Positions 1 through 9,756 are shown, counted from the first letter of the stretch. The stretch is 64,000 nt of DNA from Mycobacterium sp. ELW1 (GCF_008329905.1 NZ_CP032155.1:3658001-3722000); one strand, 5' to 3'. Translations and numbers: made by a program. Notes: generated by a model not told the origin, from the sequence alone.

Positions 1-962
1 TCTGGAAGTTCTGCCCCGCCATCGCCGCCGGCAACACCGTCGTGCTCAAACCCAGTGACACCACCCCCGTCACCACGGTGATGCTGGCCGAGATCGCCGC
101 CAGGCACTTCGGGCCCGGTGTGCTCAACGTCGTGTGCGGTGACCGGGTGACCGGCGCCGGCGTCGTCGCGCATCCGACCCCGCAGATGGTGTCGATCACC
201 GGATCGGTCGCCGCGGGGCGCGCGGTCGCGGTCAGCGCCGGCGGACACCTCAAACGAACCCACCTCGAACTCGGCGGCAAAGCGCCGGTGATCGTGTTCG
301 ACGACGCCGACATCGCCGCCGCCGCAGAGGGAATCGCGACGGCCGGCTACTTCAACGCCGGCCAGGACTGCACCGCGGCCACCCGGGTGCTGGCCCGCGC
401 GGGCGTCGCCGAGGACCTCACCGCGGCACTGGCCGAACAGGCCAAGGCCGCTGCCACGACGTTCGGACGCGCCGCCGACGACGAGGATGCCTGGGTGCCG
501 CCGGTCAACAACACCAATCAGCTCGACCGGGTGCTGGGGTTCCTGTCCGACGTTCCGGCTCACGCGACCGTCGCAGCAGGCGGAAACCGCCAGGGCGACA
601 AGGGTTTCTACATCGAGCCAACCGTCATCGGCGGCCTGCGCCAGGAGGACCGGCACGTCCAGGAGGAGATCTTCGGGCCGGTGATCACCGTGCAGTCTTT
701 CGCCGACGAGGATGAGGCTCTCCGCTGGGCCAATGGCGTGGAATACGGTCTGGCCTCGTCGGTGTGGACGTCGGACGTGTCGCGGGCGCTTCGGGTGTCC
801 AATGTGCTGGATTTCGGGTGCGTGTGGATCAACACGCACATCCCGCTGGTCGCCGAGATGCCGCACGGCGGCTTCAAGTCGTCAGGCCACGGCAAGGATC
901 TGTCGATGTACGGCTTAGAGGACTACACCCGCATCAAGCACGTGATGGCCTACACCGGCTGA
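1..962 (+). CDS. Aldehyde dehydrogenase, gamma-aminobutyraldehyde/1-pyrroline type (5' end missing)
   Basis: The frame is already open at base 3 (WKFCPAIAAGNTVVLKPSD), so the start and part of the NAD-binding domain lie upstream of the window. The visible 319 residues hold the ALDH signature HLELGGKAP with the general-base Glu, the catalytic Cys in FNAGQDCTAATRV (codon 369-371), and EEIFGPVITV. The C-terminal YGLEDYTRIKHVM is typical of gamma-aminobutyraldehyde dehydrogenases (PatD group), which oxidise 4-aminobutanal to GABA with NAD+. In M. tuberculosis the GABA aminotransferase gabT lies just upstream of fadD9, so a role in polyamine/GABA breakdown fits the position. The family is certain; the substrate is an inference. 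Confidence 0.85.
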   Translation, partial: WKFCPAIAAGNTVVLKPSDTTPVTTVMLAEIAARHFGPGVLNVVCGDRVTGAGVVAHPTPQMVSITGSVAAGRAVAVSAGGHLKRTHLELGGKAPVIVFDDADIAAAAEGIATAGYFNAGQDCTAATRVLARAGVAEDLTAALAEQAKAAATTFGRAADDEDAWVPPVNNTNQLDRVLGFLSDVPAHATVAAGGNRQGDKGFYIEPTVIGGLRQEDRHVQEEIFGPVITVQSFADEDEALRWANGVEYGLASSVWTSDVSRALRVSNVLDFGCVWINTHIPLVAEMPHGGFKSSGHGKDLSMYGLEDYTRIKHVMAYTG

Positions 963-1245
963 GCCGCGCGTCGGGATTCGTCACCAGTTCGGCGACACGG
1001 CAGCGGATCTGGTCGTCGGTCAGGCCCGACATGACGAGCCGGCCGAGTTCGTCGTCGGTCGTTCGCCGGCACCGTTCGGCGATGAGAACGTCAAGGTAAT
1101 GATTCAATTCGTCGATGGCCCGGCCGCCGGGCAGTTCGTCGGCCCATCGCCAGAACAGCACCCGATCGTCGTCCGGCACACCCAACGCGGTGCAGATGTC
1201 GGCAATCCGGGTGAAGTCGGCGTCGGGAACGAACGTTTCGGCCAT
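934..1245 (-). CDS. Small protein resembling an internal fragment of a cytochrome P450
   Basis: About 103 residues from the ATG at 1245 (MAETFVPDADF). The text DFTRIADICTALGVPDDDR, then LFWRWADELPGG and GLTDDQIRCRVAEL, resembles the region of actinobacterial P450s between helices F and I. The I-helix (AGxDT), ExxR and heme-cysteine motifs are all absent, so it cannot be a working P450. It overlaps the aldehyde dehydrogenase tail-to-tail by 29 bases. The frame extends upstream to 1302, but no good ribosome site marks that longer start. It could be a decayed P450 remnant or a conserved small protein that borrowed the fold. Confidence 0.5.
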   Translation of the reverse strand: MAETFVPDADFTRIADICTALGVPDDDRVLFWRWADELPGGRAIDELNHYLDVLIAERCRRTTDDELGRLVMSGLTDDQIRCRVAELVTNPDARLSRCRPSRA

Positions 1246-1317
1246 GACTACCACTGTGTCCCGAATGCCGCTGGATCCCATCAGTTGTGGCGGACATCGC
1301 ACAGTGATACGGGTTAC

Positions 1318-1354
1318 GCGCCACCCACCGCACCGGATGGGCGGTGGATGGCGC
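1318..1354 (-). terminator. Strong hairpin downstream of the 1367-2044 gene
   Basis: Inverted repeat with 14-base arms at 1318-1331 and 1341-1354 (one mismatch) and a 9-base loop. It lies 13 bases beyond the stop of the minus-strand membrane protein gene. There is no clear U-tract, as is common in mycobacteria. Confidence 0.55.
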
Positions 1355-1366
1355 TCAACCTAATTT

Positions 1367-2044
1367 CTAGTGCGCGACGGGAGTCCGGCGAGATCTGCCG
1401 AACATGTCGCGCAAGCCGCGACGACGGCGTGGCTCCTCCTCGACGACGTCGCCGGCCCGGCGATGATGCCCCTCGACGACCGGCTCAGTCGTCGTGGCCA
1501 CGGCAACCGGCTCGGCGGCAACGGGTTCGGCGACCACCGGCCGCGTCGCGTAGCGCACGTCGCGCACGCTGTGCACCGATACCCGTCCCAATGCCATCGC
1601 CCCGAAGAAGATGATCAGTGCGCCGAGCCCGCTCCAGAACGCCAGCTCGAGTGCGACCTGGCCGGCCGTGCTGCTGGCCACCGGTGCGCCGAAGTCGCCC
1701 AGACCCCAGGGGCTGGCGAAGAGCCGGCCGATCACGAACCAGGCGCCGGCGATGACGGCCAGCCAGCCGCCGAGCAGAGCCGTCGCCCGGTTGCGCGACA
1801 TCAACAACAGCACTCCGCCGATGACCGCGACCGCGCCGGGCAGAACCTCGAGCCAGCCGCGGGCCGAGGTCCAGGTCCATGGTGTGTCCGGGTCGTAGGC
1901 GAAGTCGAAGTACGGCCCGACGAACGGAATCAACGCTCCCCAGAGCCCCAGCACTACGAGCAGAAATCCACTGGCCGCACCGCGGCTGCGGGCGATCTCC
2001 ATCCGGCCCGCGCGCGGATCCAGACGGGTGTCCACGTCTTTCAT
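1367..2044 (-). CDS. Four-helix integral membrane protein with charged C-terminal tail
   Basis: 225 residues from the ATG at 2044, chosen because AAGGAGG sits just upstream; the open frame reaches 2167 without a better site. Four hydrophobic segments are visible (roughly residues 20-42, 67-88, 93-114 and 133-155). A cytoplasmic-looking tail follows, rich in Val-Ala-Glu-Pro and ending in an arginine cluster (RRRRGLRDMFGRSRR). The spacing of the helices and a PWTW...ASPWG pattern recall SPW-repeat membrane proteins, but the match is loose. It is divergent from the carboxylic acid reductase gene. Function unknown. Confidence 0.65.
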   Translation of the reverse strand: MKDVDTRLDPRAGRMEIARSRGAASGFLLVVLGLWGALIPFVGPYFDFAYDPDTPWTWTSARGWLEVLPGAVAVIGGVLLLMSRNRATALLGGWLAVIAGAWFVIGRLFASPWGLGDFGAPVASSTAGQVALELAFWSGLGALIIFFGAMALGRVSVHSVRDVRYATRPVVAEPVAAEPVAVATTTEPVVEGHHRRAGDVVEEEPRRRRGLRDMFGRSRRTPVAH

Positions 2045-2183
2045 GACGCCTCCTTGACTCAAGGGTCTATCCCGAGATGAGGGACGGGTACCCGTGTGTC
2101 GCAGGCCTCTAACGGAGCTGAGGCGGCGGACAGAGAGCAAGTTCACAGGACTGGTTTCTAGCATCAACCGTGACCGAGGAATA

Positions 2184-2202
2184 ACGTTAGTTTTGCTAAC
2201 GT
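2184..2202. promoter_or_regulatory. Perfect inverted repeat upstream of carboxylic acid reductase
   Basis: ACGTTAG and CTAACGT form perfect 7-base arms around TTTTG in the divergent intergenic region, 68 bases before the start of the reductase gene. The size and symmetry suit a TetR- or MarR-type operator. No regulator gene is adjacent, so the protein that binds it is unknown. Confidence 0.45.
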
Positions 2203-2212
2203 AGTTTTATTT

Positions 2213-2230
2213 GGGCGCAACGAAGCGCCC
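2213..2230 (+). promoter_or_regulatory. GC-rich hairpin in the probable 5' UTR of carboxylic acid reductase
   Basis: GGGCGC and GCGCCC form perfect 6-base arms around AACGAA, 40 bases before the start codon and just after the possible operator at 2184-2202. It could be a leader hairpin or a second protein-binding palindrome. Confidence 0.35.
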
Positions 2231-2269
2231 GCCAATCTTCTTTCTCTAGTTCATCGATGGAGTCTCGTC

Positions 2270-5200
2270 ATGCCGACTGATACTCGCGAAGCCCGGTTTG
2301 AGCAGCGCGTTGCCGATCTCTACGCCACCGACCCGCAGTTCGCTGCGGCCGCGCCCGATCCCCAGGTGACCGCAGCCGCCAGCCAACCCGGTTTGCCCCT
2401 GTCCGCCATCATCAAGACCGTTCTCGACGGCTACGCCGACCGCCCCGCCGTGGGCCAGCGCGCGGTGCGATTCGTCGAGGATCCGCACACCCATCGCACC
2501 ACCGCCGAGCTGACACCGGCGTTCGACACCATCACCTACCGCCAGCTGTGGGACCGGGTGCAGGCCGTCGCCGGAGCCTGGTCCGCCGACCCCGTCGCCG
2601 TGGGCGACCGCGTCGCGATCCTGGGGTTCACCAGTGTGGACTACACGACCATCGACCTCGCGCTGACGCAGCTCGGCGCGGTATCCGTTCCGCTGCAGAC
2701 CAGTGCCGGCGCGGCCGCGCTGACGCCGATCATCGCCGAGACCGAACCCGTGGTGGTGGCCTCGAGCATCGACAACCTGGATGACGCCGTCGAGCTCGTT
2801 CTCGCGGGCCCGGCACCACAAAGCCTCGTGGTCTTCGACTATCGCCCGGAGGTCGACGATCAGCGCGACGCGTTGGCCGCCGCCCGGGACCGCCTGACCG
2901 GAACCGATGTCGCCGTGACCACCCTCGCCGACGAGATCGCCCGCGGCTCAGGTGGTTCCGCTGTCACCGTGGACAACGCCGGGGATGACCCGCTGGCTGT
3001 GCTGATCTACACCTCCGGAAGCACCGGCGCCCCGAAGGGGGCGATGTACCCGGCGTCCAAGGTCGCCGACATGTGGCTGGCCGCCGCGGCGCATTGGGAC
3101 GACAAACAGGGCGCCTACCCGTCGATCGTGCTGAGCTTCATGCCGATGAGCCACGTGATGGGCCGCGGCGCGCTGTACGGAGCGTTGAGCACCGGTGGCA
3201 CAGTCTATTTCGCTGCACGGCCCGATCTGTCGACGTTCCTCGAGGACTTGGCATTGACCCGCCCGACGCAGCTGAACCTCGTTCCCCGGGTGTGGGACAT
3301 GATCCATCAAGAAGTGCAAAGCGACGTCGACCGCCGCGCAGGCGAGGCCACCGAGGCCGAGGTACTGGCGGAGAAGCGCGCCAGCCTGCTCGGTGACCGG
3401 TTCGTCTCCGCGCTCACCGGCTCGGCGCCGATCGCACCGGAACTCAAGGAGTGGGTCGAGAAGTTCCTCGACATGCACCTGGTCGAGGGCTACGGCTCCA
3501 CCGAGGCCGGCGCGGTGTTCGTCGACGGTATGGTGCGCCGCCCACCGGTGACCGACTACAAGCTGGTCGATGTGCCGGAGCTTGGGTATTTCGGTACCGA
3601 CCTGCCGCATCCGCGCGGCGAGCTGTTGGTGAAGTCGACGCAGCTGTTCCCGGGCTATTACAAGCGCCCCGAGGTCACCGCCGCGATGTTCGATGAGGAC
3701 GGCTTCTACCGAACCGGCGACATCGTTGCCGAGACCGCGCCTGACCATCTGCAGTATGTGGACCGCCGCAACAACGTGCTCAAGCTGTCGCAGGGCGAGT
3801 TCGTCACGGTCTCCAAGCTGGAGGCCGCGTTCGGCCGCAGCCCGCTGGTGCACCAGATCTACTTGTACGGCAACAGCGCCCGGCCCTACCTGCTGGCCGT
3901 CGTGGTGCCTACCGCCGAGGCAGTGGCCGGCCATGACGCGGCCGAGCTCAAGGCACTGATCGCCGACTCGCTGCAGGATGCCGCGCGCAGCGCACGGCTG
4001 CAGTCCTACGAGATCCCGCGTGACTTCCTGCTCGAGACAACACCTTTCACCGTGGAGAACGGTCTGCTGACCGGCATCCGCAAGCTGGCCTGGCCGCGAC
4101 TGAAGGAACGCTACGGCTCGGCCCTCGAGCAGCTTTACGTCGATCTGGCCGAAGGTCAGGCCGACGAGCTGCGGGCGCTTCGACAGAGCGGAGCCGACGC
4201 CCCCGCGCTGGCGACCATCACGCGCGCCGCCGGCGCGCTGCTGGGTGCCGCCGCAGCGGACCTGCAGCCCGATGCACATTTCACCGATCTCGGCGGAGAC
4301 TCGCTGTCGGCGTTGACATTCGCCAACCTGCTGAACGAGATCTTCGACATCGAGGTCCCGGTGGGCGTGATCGTCAGCCCGGCCAACGACCTGCAGGCCA
4401 TCGCACGCTACATCGACAGCGAGCGCAGCTCGGGCAGCAAGCGCCCGACATTCGCCTCGGTCCACGGCGCCGGGGCCACAGAAGCGCATGCCAGTGATCT
4501 GACCCTGGACCGCTTCATCGACGCGGCCACCCTGGCCGCCGCACCGCAGCTGCCCGGCCCTGCGAAAGAAATCCGCACCGTATTACTCACCGGCGCAACC
4601 GGATTCCTGGGCCGTTACCTGGCGCTGGATTGGCTCGAGCGGATGGACCTGGTGGACGGCAAGGTGATCTGCCTGGTCCGCGCCAAGGATGACGATTCCG
4701 CGCGCGCCCGGCTGGATGCCACGTTCGACAGCGGCGATCCCACGCTGCTGGCGCACTACCGGAAACTGGCCGCCGAACACCTCGAGGTCATCGCCGGCGA
4801 CAAAGGTGAGGAGAACCTCGGCCTCGACCCGGCGACGTGGCAGCGTCTGGCCGACACCGTCGACCTGATCGTCGACCCGGCCGCGTTGGTCAACCACGTG
4901 CTGCCCTACCGGGAGTTGTTCGGGCCCAACGCTGTCGGTACCGCCGAGCTCATCCGGATCGCACTCACCACGAAGCAGAAGCCATTCGTCTACGTGTCGA
5001 CGATCGGTGTCGGTGCGGGGATCGCGCCGGGACGCTTCGTCGAGGACGGCGACATCCGCGAGATCAGCGCGACCCGGGCAGTGGACGACTCGTACGCCAA
5101 CGGTTACGGCAACAGCAAGTGGGCCGGCGAGGTGCTGCTGCGCGAGGCCAACGACCTGTGCGGCCTACCGGTCTCGGTGTTCCGCTGCGACATGATCCTC

Positions 5201-5764
5201 GCCGACACCACCTATGGCGGCCAGCTCAACCTGCCCGACATGTTCACCCGGATGATGCTGAGCCTGGTGGCCACCGGCATCGCCCCGGCGTCGTTCTACG
5301 AACTCGACGCCGACGGCAACCGTCAGCGCGCGCACTATGACGGCCTGCCGGTGGAGTTCATCGCCGAGGCGATCTCCACATTGGGTGCGCACGTGACCCA
5401 GGGGTTCGAGACCTACCACGTCATGAATCCCTACGATGACGGCCTCGGGCTCGACGAATTCGTCGACTGGCTGATCGACGCGGGCTACCCGATCCAGCGG
5501 ATCGCGGACTACGGCGACTGGCTGCAGCGGTTCGAAACGGCGATGCGGGCGCTGCCCGACCGGCAGCGTCAGTACTCGCTGCTGCCGCTGCTGCACAACT
5601 ACCAGCACCCGGAACGGCCGGTCCGCGGATCGATCGCTCCGACCGAGCGGTTCCGCGCCGCGGTCCAGGACGCGAAGATCGGCCCGGACAAGGACATTCC
5701 GCACGTGTCGGCGGAGGTCATCGTCAAGTACATCACCGACTTGCAGCTGCTCGGTCTGCTGTAA
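2270..5764 (+). CDS. fadD9: Carboxylic acid reductase (CAR, FadD9)
   Basis: 1164 residues, the usual CAR length. CAR turns carboxylic acids into aldehydes using ATP and NADPH. An adenylation domain comes first, with the P-loop-like motif [11 protein letters not shown] near residue 247. A phosphopantetheine carrier follows with the attachment serine in LGGDSLSAL near residue 678. Last is a Rossmann reductase domain with [11 protein letters not shown] near residue 776 and the YGNSK catalytic pair near residue 946. The protein needs a phosphopantetheinyl transferase for activity. A GGAG lies about 9 bases before the ATG. In M. tuberculosis the orthologue fadD9 also lies next to ruvB, which supports orthology. 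Two palindromes precede it (2184-2230). Confidence 0.95.
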   Translation: MPTDTREARFEQRVADLYATDPQFAAAAPDPQVTAAASQPGLPLSAIIKTVLDGYADRPAVGQRAVRFVEDPHTHRTTAELTPAFDTITYRQLWDRVQAVAGAWSADPVAVGDRVAILGFTSVDYTTIDLALTQLGAVSVPLQTSAGAAALTPIIAETEPVVVASSIDNLDDAVELVLAGPAPQSLVVFDYRPEVDDQRDALAAARDRLTGTDVAVTTLADEIARGSGGSAVTVDNAGDDPLAVLIYTSGSTGAPKGAMYPASKVADMWLAAAAHWDDKQGAYPSIVLSFMPMSHVMGRGALYGALSTGGTVYFAARPDLSTFLEDLALTRPTQLNLVPRVWDMIHQEVQSDVDRRAGEATEAEVLAEKRASLLGDRFVSALTGSAPIAPELKEWVEKFLDMHLVEGYGSTEAGAVFVDGMVRRPPVTDYKLVDVPELGYFGTDLPHPRGELLVKSTQLFPGYYKRPEVTAAMFDEDGFYRTGDIVAETAPDHLQYVDRRNNVLKLSQGEFVTVSKLEAAFGRSPLVHQIYLYGNSARPYLLAVVVPTAEAVAGHDAAELKALIADSLQDAARSARLQSYEIPRDFLLETTPFTVENGLLTGIRKLAWPRLKERYGSALEQLYVDLAEGQADELRALRQSGADAPALATITRAAGALLGAAAADLQPDAHFTDLGGDSLSALTFANLLNEIFDIEVPVGVIVSPANDLQAIARYIDSERSSGSKRPTFASVHGAGATEAHASDLTLDRFIDAATLAAAPQLPGPAKEIRTVLLTGATGFLGRYLALDWLERMDLVDGKVICLVRAKDDDSARARLDATFDSGDPTLLAHYRKLAAEHLEVIAGDKGEENLGLDPATWQRLADTVDLIVDPAALVNHVLPYRELFGPNAVGTAELIRIALTTKQKPFVYVSTIGVGAGIAPGRFVEDGDIREISATRAVDDSYANGYGNSKWAGEVLLREANDLCGLPVSVFRCDMILADTTYGGQLNLPDMFTRMMLSLVATGIAPASFYELDADGNRQRAHYDGLPVEFIAEAISTLGAHVTQGFETYHVMNPYDDGLGLDEFVDWLIDAGYPIQRIADYGDWLQRFETAMRALPDRQRQYSLLPLLHNYQHPERPVRGSIAPTERFRAAVQDAKIGPDKDIPHVSAEVIVKYITDLQLLGLL

Positions 5765-5780
5765 GCGGGGCGGCATCCGG

Positions 5781-5810
5781 CACCAGGGTCGTCGATCGAC
5801 GATCCTGGTG
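5781..5810. terminator. 30-base palindrome after carboxylic acid reductase
   Basis: CACCAGGGTCGTCGA and TCGACGATCCTGGTG form 15-base arms with one mismatch and no spacer, followed by TCGTTTCGGTT. It starts 16 bases after the fadD9 stop and most simply acts as a terminator. Confidence 0.65.
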
Positions 5811-5917
5811 TCGTTTCGGTTGCAAAGACCCTTACCCGACGGACACCCGCCTGCGCGGGTACTATCCGCTGAGGCTTCCAGCCCTCGGGGGGCAGGCTGC
5901 GGCCGGTTCGGGAGCAT

Positions 5918-7021
5918 ATGCACAAGCACGTGGGCATGGCCGCGTGGGTTCGGCGGTGGTGGGACCAACCCGGCCAGTACGACTGGTTGTCCGAGTATCT
6001 TGCGTCGCGCGACCTGCTGCGCTTCAGCCGAATTCTGATCGTGTCGGTCGTCGTCGTCCTCGGGGTCATCCCCTTGGTGATGTTGTTCAGCCCGTCGGGT
6101 CCGCAGGGTGAGGTGCACCGGACTGCCGCGGTCGTGATGTCGGCGTTGTCGTTCGGCGGGGCGGCCACCTGGGTGGTCGGCTGGCCGAGCCGCCGTCAAT
6201 CCGCGCTGTTCGCCGTCGGCGCCAACGTGGGTGTGACCCTGGCGTGCCTGATCGCCGGGACGCCGGCCACGGGCTTGTTGGCGTGTGCCACCTTCGCTCC
6301 CATCGCCGGATACGTCGGGCTGTACCACTCCGGTCGACTGCTGGCGGCGACGCTGCTGAACGCGGTCGTCACCACCGTCCTGGCCGGGGCACGGATCGCC
6401 GCGGGCGGTGACACCGCGATGGCGATCGGCCATGTCCTCGGTGTGCTGATCGCGGTGCTGGCTGTGCCGTTCGGAAGTCAATTGCTCCTGCATCTGCTGA
6501 GCCTGGACGCGAGGATGTCGAACACCGATCCGCTCACCGGGCTGCGCAACCGTCGCGGGTACGACGAGTCAGCGCTGAAGCTGATCGTCGCCGCGGACAG
6601 GGCGCAGTCGCAGTGGCTGGCCGTGATTCTGGTGGATCTGGACGGGTTCAAACAGATCAACGACGCCCATGGCCACGGCTACGGCGACGTGGTCCTGGTC
6701 GCCGTAGCGGACAACCTGCGCCGCGCCAGCGCCATGAATTCGGTGGTGGCCCGTCTCGGCGGTGAAGAGTTCCTCATTGCCGAATTGATCGAGCCGGACG
6801 ACGCCGAACGCACCGCCGAACGCATCCGCAAGGCCGTCGCGACCGCGCCCGGCGGAGTGACCGCCAGCGTCGGAGTCGCATCGATCGCACTGAGCGATAT
6901 CGGCAGCGGCGCGATTGCGACGCTCTCCGGGCTGGTGGACGCAGCCGATGCCGCTATGTACGACGCCAAGCGGGCGGGCGGAAACCAAATCCGCCACCGG
7001 GCCGCGACGAGCACCGCGTAG
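5918..7021 (+). CDS. Membrane-anchored diguanylate cyclase (GGDEF domain)
   Basis: 367 residues. Six hydrophobic segments fill roughly residues 32-190. A GGDEF domain follows, starting at DPLTGLRNRRGYDE. The catalytic loop reads RLGGEEF near residue 280, an accepted active variant, and the metal- and substrate-binding LVDLDGFKQIND is present. It should make cyclic di-GMP from two GTP at the inner face of the membrane. No EAL domain is fused. An RxxD inhibitory site is not evident. It is a single gene between a palindromic terminator and the convergent DUF1304 gene. The signal sensed by the membrane part is unknown. Confidence 0.9.
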   Translation: MHKHVGMAAWVRRWWDQPGQYDWLSEYLASRDLLRFSRILIVSVVVVLGVIPLVMLFSPSGPQGEVHRTAAVVMSALSFGGAATWVVGWPSRRQSALFAVGANVGVTLACLIAGTPATGLLACATFAPIAGYVGLYHSGRLLAATLLNAVVTTVLAGARIAAGGDTAMAIGHVLGVLIAVLAVPFGSQLLLHLLSLDARMSNTDPLTGLRNRRGYDESALKLIVAADRAQSQWLAVILVDLDGFKQINDAHGHGYGDVVLVAVADNLRRASAMNSVVARLGGEEFLIAELIEPDDAERTAERIRKAVATAPGGVTASVGVASIALSDIGSGAIATLSGLVDAADAAMYDAKRAGGNQIRHRAATSTA

Positions 7022-7046
7022 TCCGATCGGACGCGGGCCCCGAAGG

Positions 7047-7430
7047 TCAGACGAGCGCGATCGCCAACAGCACGACCGCGACCAACGGGAACGCCCCCTG
7101 GGTGATCGCGGCCCGCGCCTTGTCCGGGGCCGACGCCAGCAGCACTGCCGCCGCCGCGAGCATGGAACCGACACCCGCGAACACCAGGGCAGCGCCGATC
7201 CCGGTGTGCCCCAAGGTGATTGCGACGATACCCACGATGCTGACGATCGCCAGGAACAGGTTGTAGAAACCCTGGTTGAGCGCCATCAGTTTGGTGGTCT
7301 CGGCTTCCTCGGCGGTGGTGCCGAACGTCTTGCGGGTGCGCGGCGACGTCCAGGTCAACGACTCCATCGTGAAGATGTAGACGTGCAGCAGCGCGGCGAG
7401 GCCGGCGAAAACCAAGGCGGCGATGATCAT
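7047..7430 (-). CDS. DUF1304 family membrane protein
   Basis: 127 residues from the ATG at 7430, chosen because GGGAG lies 5 bases upstream; an ATG at 7442 overlaps the ruvB stop but has no ribosome site. Four hydrophobic segments cover most of the protein. The sequence after the first helix (HVYIFTMESLTWTSP, then NQGFYNLFLA) is characteristic of DUF1304 membrane proteins, whose biochemical role is not known. It lies directly downstream of ruvB on the same strand, so it is probably co-transcribed with the ruv genes. Confidence 0.8.
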   Translation of the reverse strand: MIIAALVFAGLAALLHVYIFTMESLTWTSPRTRKTFGTTAEEAETTKLMALNQGFYNLFLAIVSIVGIVAITLGHTGIGAALVFAGVGSMLAAAAVLLASAPDKARAAITQGAFPLVAVVLLAIALV

Positions 7431-7441
7431 CGGCGCTCCCA

Positions 7442-8506
7442 TCACTCGAATAGGCCGGACTGGCCGAGCCCACTGGCCCGCGGCGGCGCAACCATACCCA
7501 GGTGGGTCCAGGCTAATGGCGTGGCCACCCGCCCACGGGGAGTCCGCGCGATCATTCCGGCGCGGACCAGGAACGGCTCGCACACTTCTTCGACCGTGGT
7601 GGCTTCCTCCCCCACCGCGACGGCCAGGGTGGACACCCCGACCGGGCCACCGCCGAAGCTCCGGGTGAGCGCGGAGAGCACCGCGCGATCCAGCCGGTCC
7701 AGGCCGAGTTCGTCGACGTCATAGACGGCCAGCGCGGCCTTGGCGATATCGCGGGTGATCACCCCGTCGGCGCGCACCTCGGCGTAGTCGCGCACCCGCC
7801 GCAGCAGGCGGTTGGCAATACGGGGTGTCCCCCGCGAGCGGCGGGCGATCTCGGAGCCGGCCTCGGATCCCAGTTCGATGCCGAGGATCCCGGCCGAGCG
7901 GGCCAGTACCCGTTCCAGTTCCGGCGGTTCGTAGAAGTCCATGTGCGCGGTGAACCCGAAGCGATCACGCAGGGGTCCGGTCAGCGCACCGGAGCGGGTG
8001 GTCGCGCCGACCAGGGTGAACGGCGCAACCTCCAACGGAATCGACGTCGCCCCAGGGCCTTTCCCGACGACGACGTCGACCCGAAAGTCCTCCATGGCCA
8101 GGTACAGCATCTCCTCGGCGGGCCGGGCGATGCGATGGATCTCGTCGATGAACAGCACGTCGCCCTCGACCAGGTTGGACAGCATCGCGGCGAGGTCACC
8201 GGCGCGTTCCAGGGCCGGCCCGGACGTCACCCGCAACGCGGAGCCCAGCTCGGCGGCGATGATCATCGCCAGTGATGTCTTGCCCAGCCCCGGCGGCCCG
8301 GACAACAGGATGTGATCCGGTGTGCCGCCGCGGTTCTTGGCGCCCTCGAGGACCAGCTGCAGCTGCTCGCGCACCCGCGGCTGGCCGATGAACTCGCCCA
8401 GCGAGCGCGGCCGCAGGCTGGCGTCGACGTCACCTTCACCGACGGTCAGCGCCGGCGACACGTCGCGATCGACTGCCTCGTCGTCCTCGTCGTCGAATCT
8501 GCTCAC
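7442..8506 (-). CDS. ruvB: Holliday junction branch migration ATPase RuvB
   Basis: 354 residues, GTG start. RuvB is the hexameric AAA+ motor that drives branch migration of Holliday junctions with RuvA. The Walker A motif [10 protein letters not shown] is at about residues 69-78, Walker B LFIDEIHR at 118-125, and the sensor region reads [18 protein letters not shown]. The C-terminal winged helix is intact ([12 protein letters not shown]). The start overlaps the ruvA stop by four bases (GTGA), so the two are translationally coupled. Expression should follow the LexA box upstream of ruvC. Confidence 0.97.
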   Translation of the reverse strand: MSRFDDEDDEAVDRDVSPALTVGEGDVDASLRPRSLGEFIGQPRVREQLQLVLEGAKNRGGTPDHILLSGPPGLGKTSLAMIIAAELGSALRVTSGPALERAGDLAAMLSNLVEGDVLFIDEIHRIARPAEEMLYLAMEDFRVDVVVGKGPGATSIPLEVAPFTLVGATTRSGALTGPLRDRFGFTAHMDFYEPPELERVLARSAGILGIELGSEAGSEIARRSRGTPRIANRLLRRVRDYAEVRADGVITRDIAKAALAVYDVDELGLDRLDRAVLSALTRSFGGGPVGVSTLAVAVGEEATTVEEVCEPFLVRAGMIARTPRGRVATPLAWTHLGMVAPPRASGLGQSGLFE

Positions 8507-9096
8507 TTGGTCTTTCCTAGTAGCGACAACGCCGCACGCAATGCCGTGGAGGTGTTGGCCTCACCGTCGGCCGCCAAAACCTTGTCGGTGGCCTCCTCGG
8601 CCTGCTTGATCGCGAAGCCAAGTCCGACAAGGGCTTCCACCACGGGGGTGCGCACCGCGTGCCCGGTGGCCGCGGCCACGCCCGCACCACCGGCGACCGC
8701 GCCGATCTTGTCCCGCAGTTCCAGCACCATACGTTCGGCACCACGCTTGCCGATGCCGGGCACCCGGGTCAATGCCGTCACGTCGCCGTCGGCCAGCGCC
8801 TGACGCAGCGCGGTCGCGTCATAGACGGCCAGTGTCGCCAATGCGATCTTGGGGCCGACGCCGGAGACCCCGAGCAGGGTCGAGAACAGGTCGCGCGCAT
8901 CGGAGTCGGCGAATCCGTACAGGGTTTGGGAGTCCTCGCGGACGATCATCGCGGTGATCAACCGAGCCTCACTGCCGCGGCGCAGCGTCGCGAGCGTCGA
9001 CGGGGTGGCCATCACCTTGTAGCCGACGCCGGCGGCCTCGATGACGACGTGATCGAGGGCGATGTCGAGGACCTCGCCCCGTACCGAGGCGATCAC
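8503..9096 (-). CDS. ruvA: Holliday junction-binding protein RuvA
   Basis: 197 residues from the GTG at 9096 (reads [20 protein letters not shown]). RuvA tetramers hold the Holliday junction in a square-planar form for RuvB. The N-terminal OB fold, the two helix-hairpin-helix motifs ([14 protein letters not shown] and [15 protein letters not shown]) and the flexible-linked C-terminal RuvB-contact domain are all visible. The frame continues far upstream, but that is read-through of ruvC in another frame. The start shares GTGA with the ruvC stop. Confidence 0.96.
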   Translation of the reverse strand: MIASVRGEVLDIALDHVVIEAAGVGYKVMATPSTLATLRRGSEARLITAMIVREDSQTLYGFADSDARDLFSTLLGVSGVGPKIALATLAVYDATALRQALADGDVTALTRVPGIGKRGAERMVLELRDKIGAVAGGAGVAAATGHAVRTPVVEALVGLGFAIKQAEEATDKVLAADGEANTSTALRAALSLLGKTK

Positions 9097-9665
9097 TTGG
9101 CTGCCTTCAGGGTGCGCGCCGACTTCAGCCGGGCCTGGTAAGCCCGCTTCTGTTCGGCGGCCATCGCCTCGGCTTGCGCCATGCGGGCGATCATCGGGGC
9201 GCGCCAGCAGTGGCAGATCGCCAGGGCCAGTGCGTCGGCGGCGTCCGCCGGGGTCGGTTTCTGCTGCAGCTGCAGGATGCGGGTGACCATCGTGGTGACC
9301 TGGGCCTTGTCGGCGCGCCCGTTCCCGGTGACGGCTGCCTTGACCTCGCTGGGGGTGTGGAAATGCACGTCGATACCGCGGCGGGCGGCGGCCAGTGCGA
9401 TCACCCCACCGGCCTGCGCGGTGCCCATCGCGGTGTTGGCGTTCTGGTTGGCGAACACCCGCTCGATCGCCACGACATCGGGCTGATGGGTGTCCATCCA
9501 ATGGTCGACGGTGTCGCTGATGGTCAGCAGCCGACGCTGCAACGGCTCGTCGGACGGCGTGCGCACCACATCGACGTCCAGCGCGATGACCTGGCGGCCA
9601 CCTCGGCTCTCGATCATCGAGAGTCCGCAGCGCGTCAACCCAGGGTCGACTCCCATCACCCGCAC
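9093..9665 (-). CDS. ruvC: Crossover junction endodeoxyribonuclease RuvC
   Basis: 190 residues from the GTG at 9665. RuvC cuts Holliday junctions symmetrically after RuvAB migration. The first catalytic Asp lies in [13 protein letters not shown], the Glu in VAIERVF, and the final acidic pair in [14 protein letters not shown]. The GTG is preferred over the ATG at 9701 because GGAAGG precedes it by 6 bases and the ATG itself sits inside the LexA box. First gene of a ruvC-ruvA-ruvB (DUF1304) operon with four-base overlaps. Confidence 0.95.
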   Translation of the reverse strand: MRVMGVDPGLTRCGLSMIESRGGRQVIALDVDVVRTPSDEPLQRRLLTISDTVDHWMDTHQPDVVAIERVFANQNANTAMGTAQAGGVIALAAARRGIDVHFHTPSEVKAAVTGNGRADKAQVTTMVTRILQLQQKPTPADAADALALAICHCWRAPMIARMAQAEAMAAEQKRAYQARLKSARTLKAAK

Positions 9666-9681
9666 GGATCGCCTTCCGACT

Positions 9682-9697
9682 ACGAACAGCTGTTCGA
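9682..9697 (-). promoter_or_regulatory. LexA/SOS box of ruvCAB
   Basis: Read on the minus strand it is TCGAACAGCTGTTCGT, matching the mycobacterial SOS consensus TCGAAC-N4-GTTCGA with one mismatch at the last base. It ends 16 bases before the ruvC GTG, so LexA should repress the whole ruv operon until DNA damage. Confidence 0.85.
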
Positions 9698-9710
9698 TCA
9701 CAGTAGCGGG

Positions 9711-9742
9711 CCGCGCGGACAGGACCGGTCAGGACACGCTGT
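9711..9742. repeat. 32-bp direct repeat, copy 1
   Basis: Exactly identical to 11191-11222; the core reads GGACAGGACCGGTCAGGACA. It lies between the ruvC LexA box and the cupin promoter, outside any gene. The two copies bracket the cupin-TetR-secreted peptide genes. Confidence 0.9.
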
Positions 9743-9756
9743 CTCCCGCGCGTGGT

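Noticed and set aside
2948..4489. 513-codon open frame antisense to carboxylic acid reductase
   Set aside because: It lies wholly inside a clearly coding CAR gene; high G+C keeps the opposite frame free of stops. The translation is low-complexity Arg/Gly/Ala/His with no domain.
5165..6493. 442-codon minus-strand frame across the end of fadD9 and the start of the cyclase
   Set aside because: Crosses two genes and a terminator, composition is His/Asp/Arg-rich shadow sequence, no ribosome site.
5765..7441. Expected PE_PGRS gene between fadD9 and ruvB, as in M. tuberculosis
   Set aside because: This interval holds a diguanylate cyclase and a DUF1304 protein; no PE or PGRS repeat is present.
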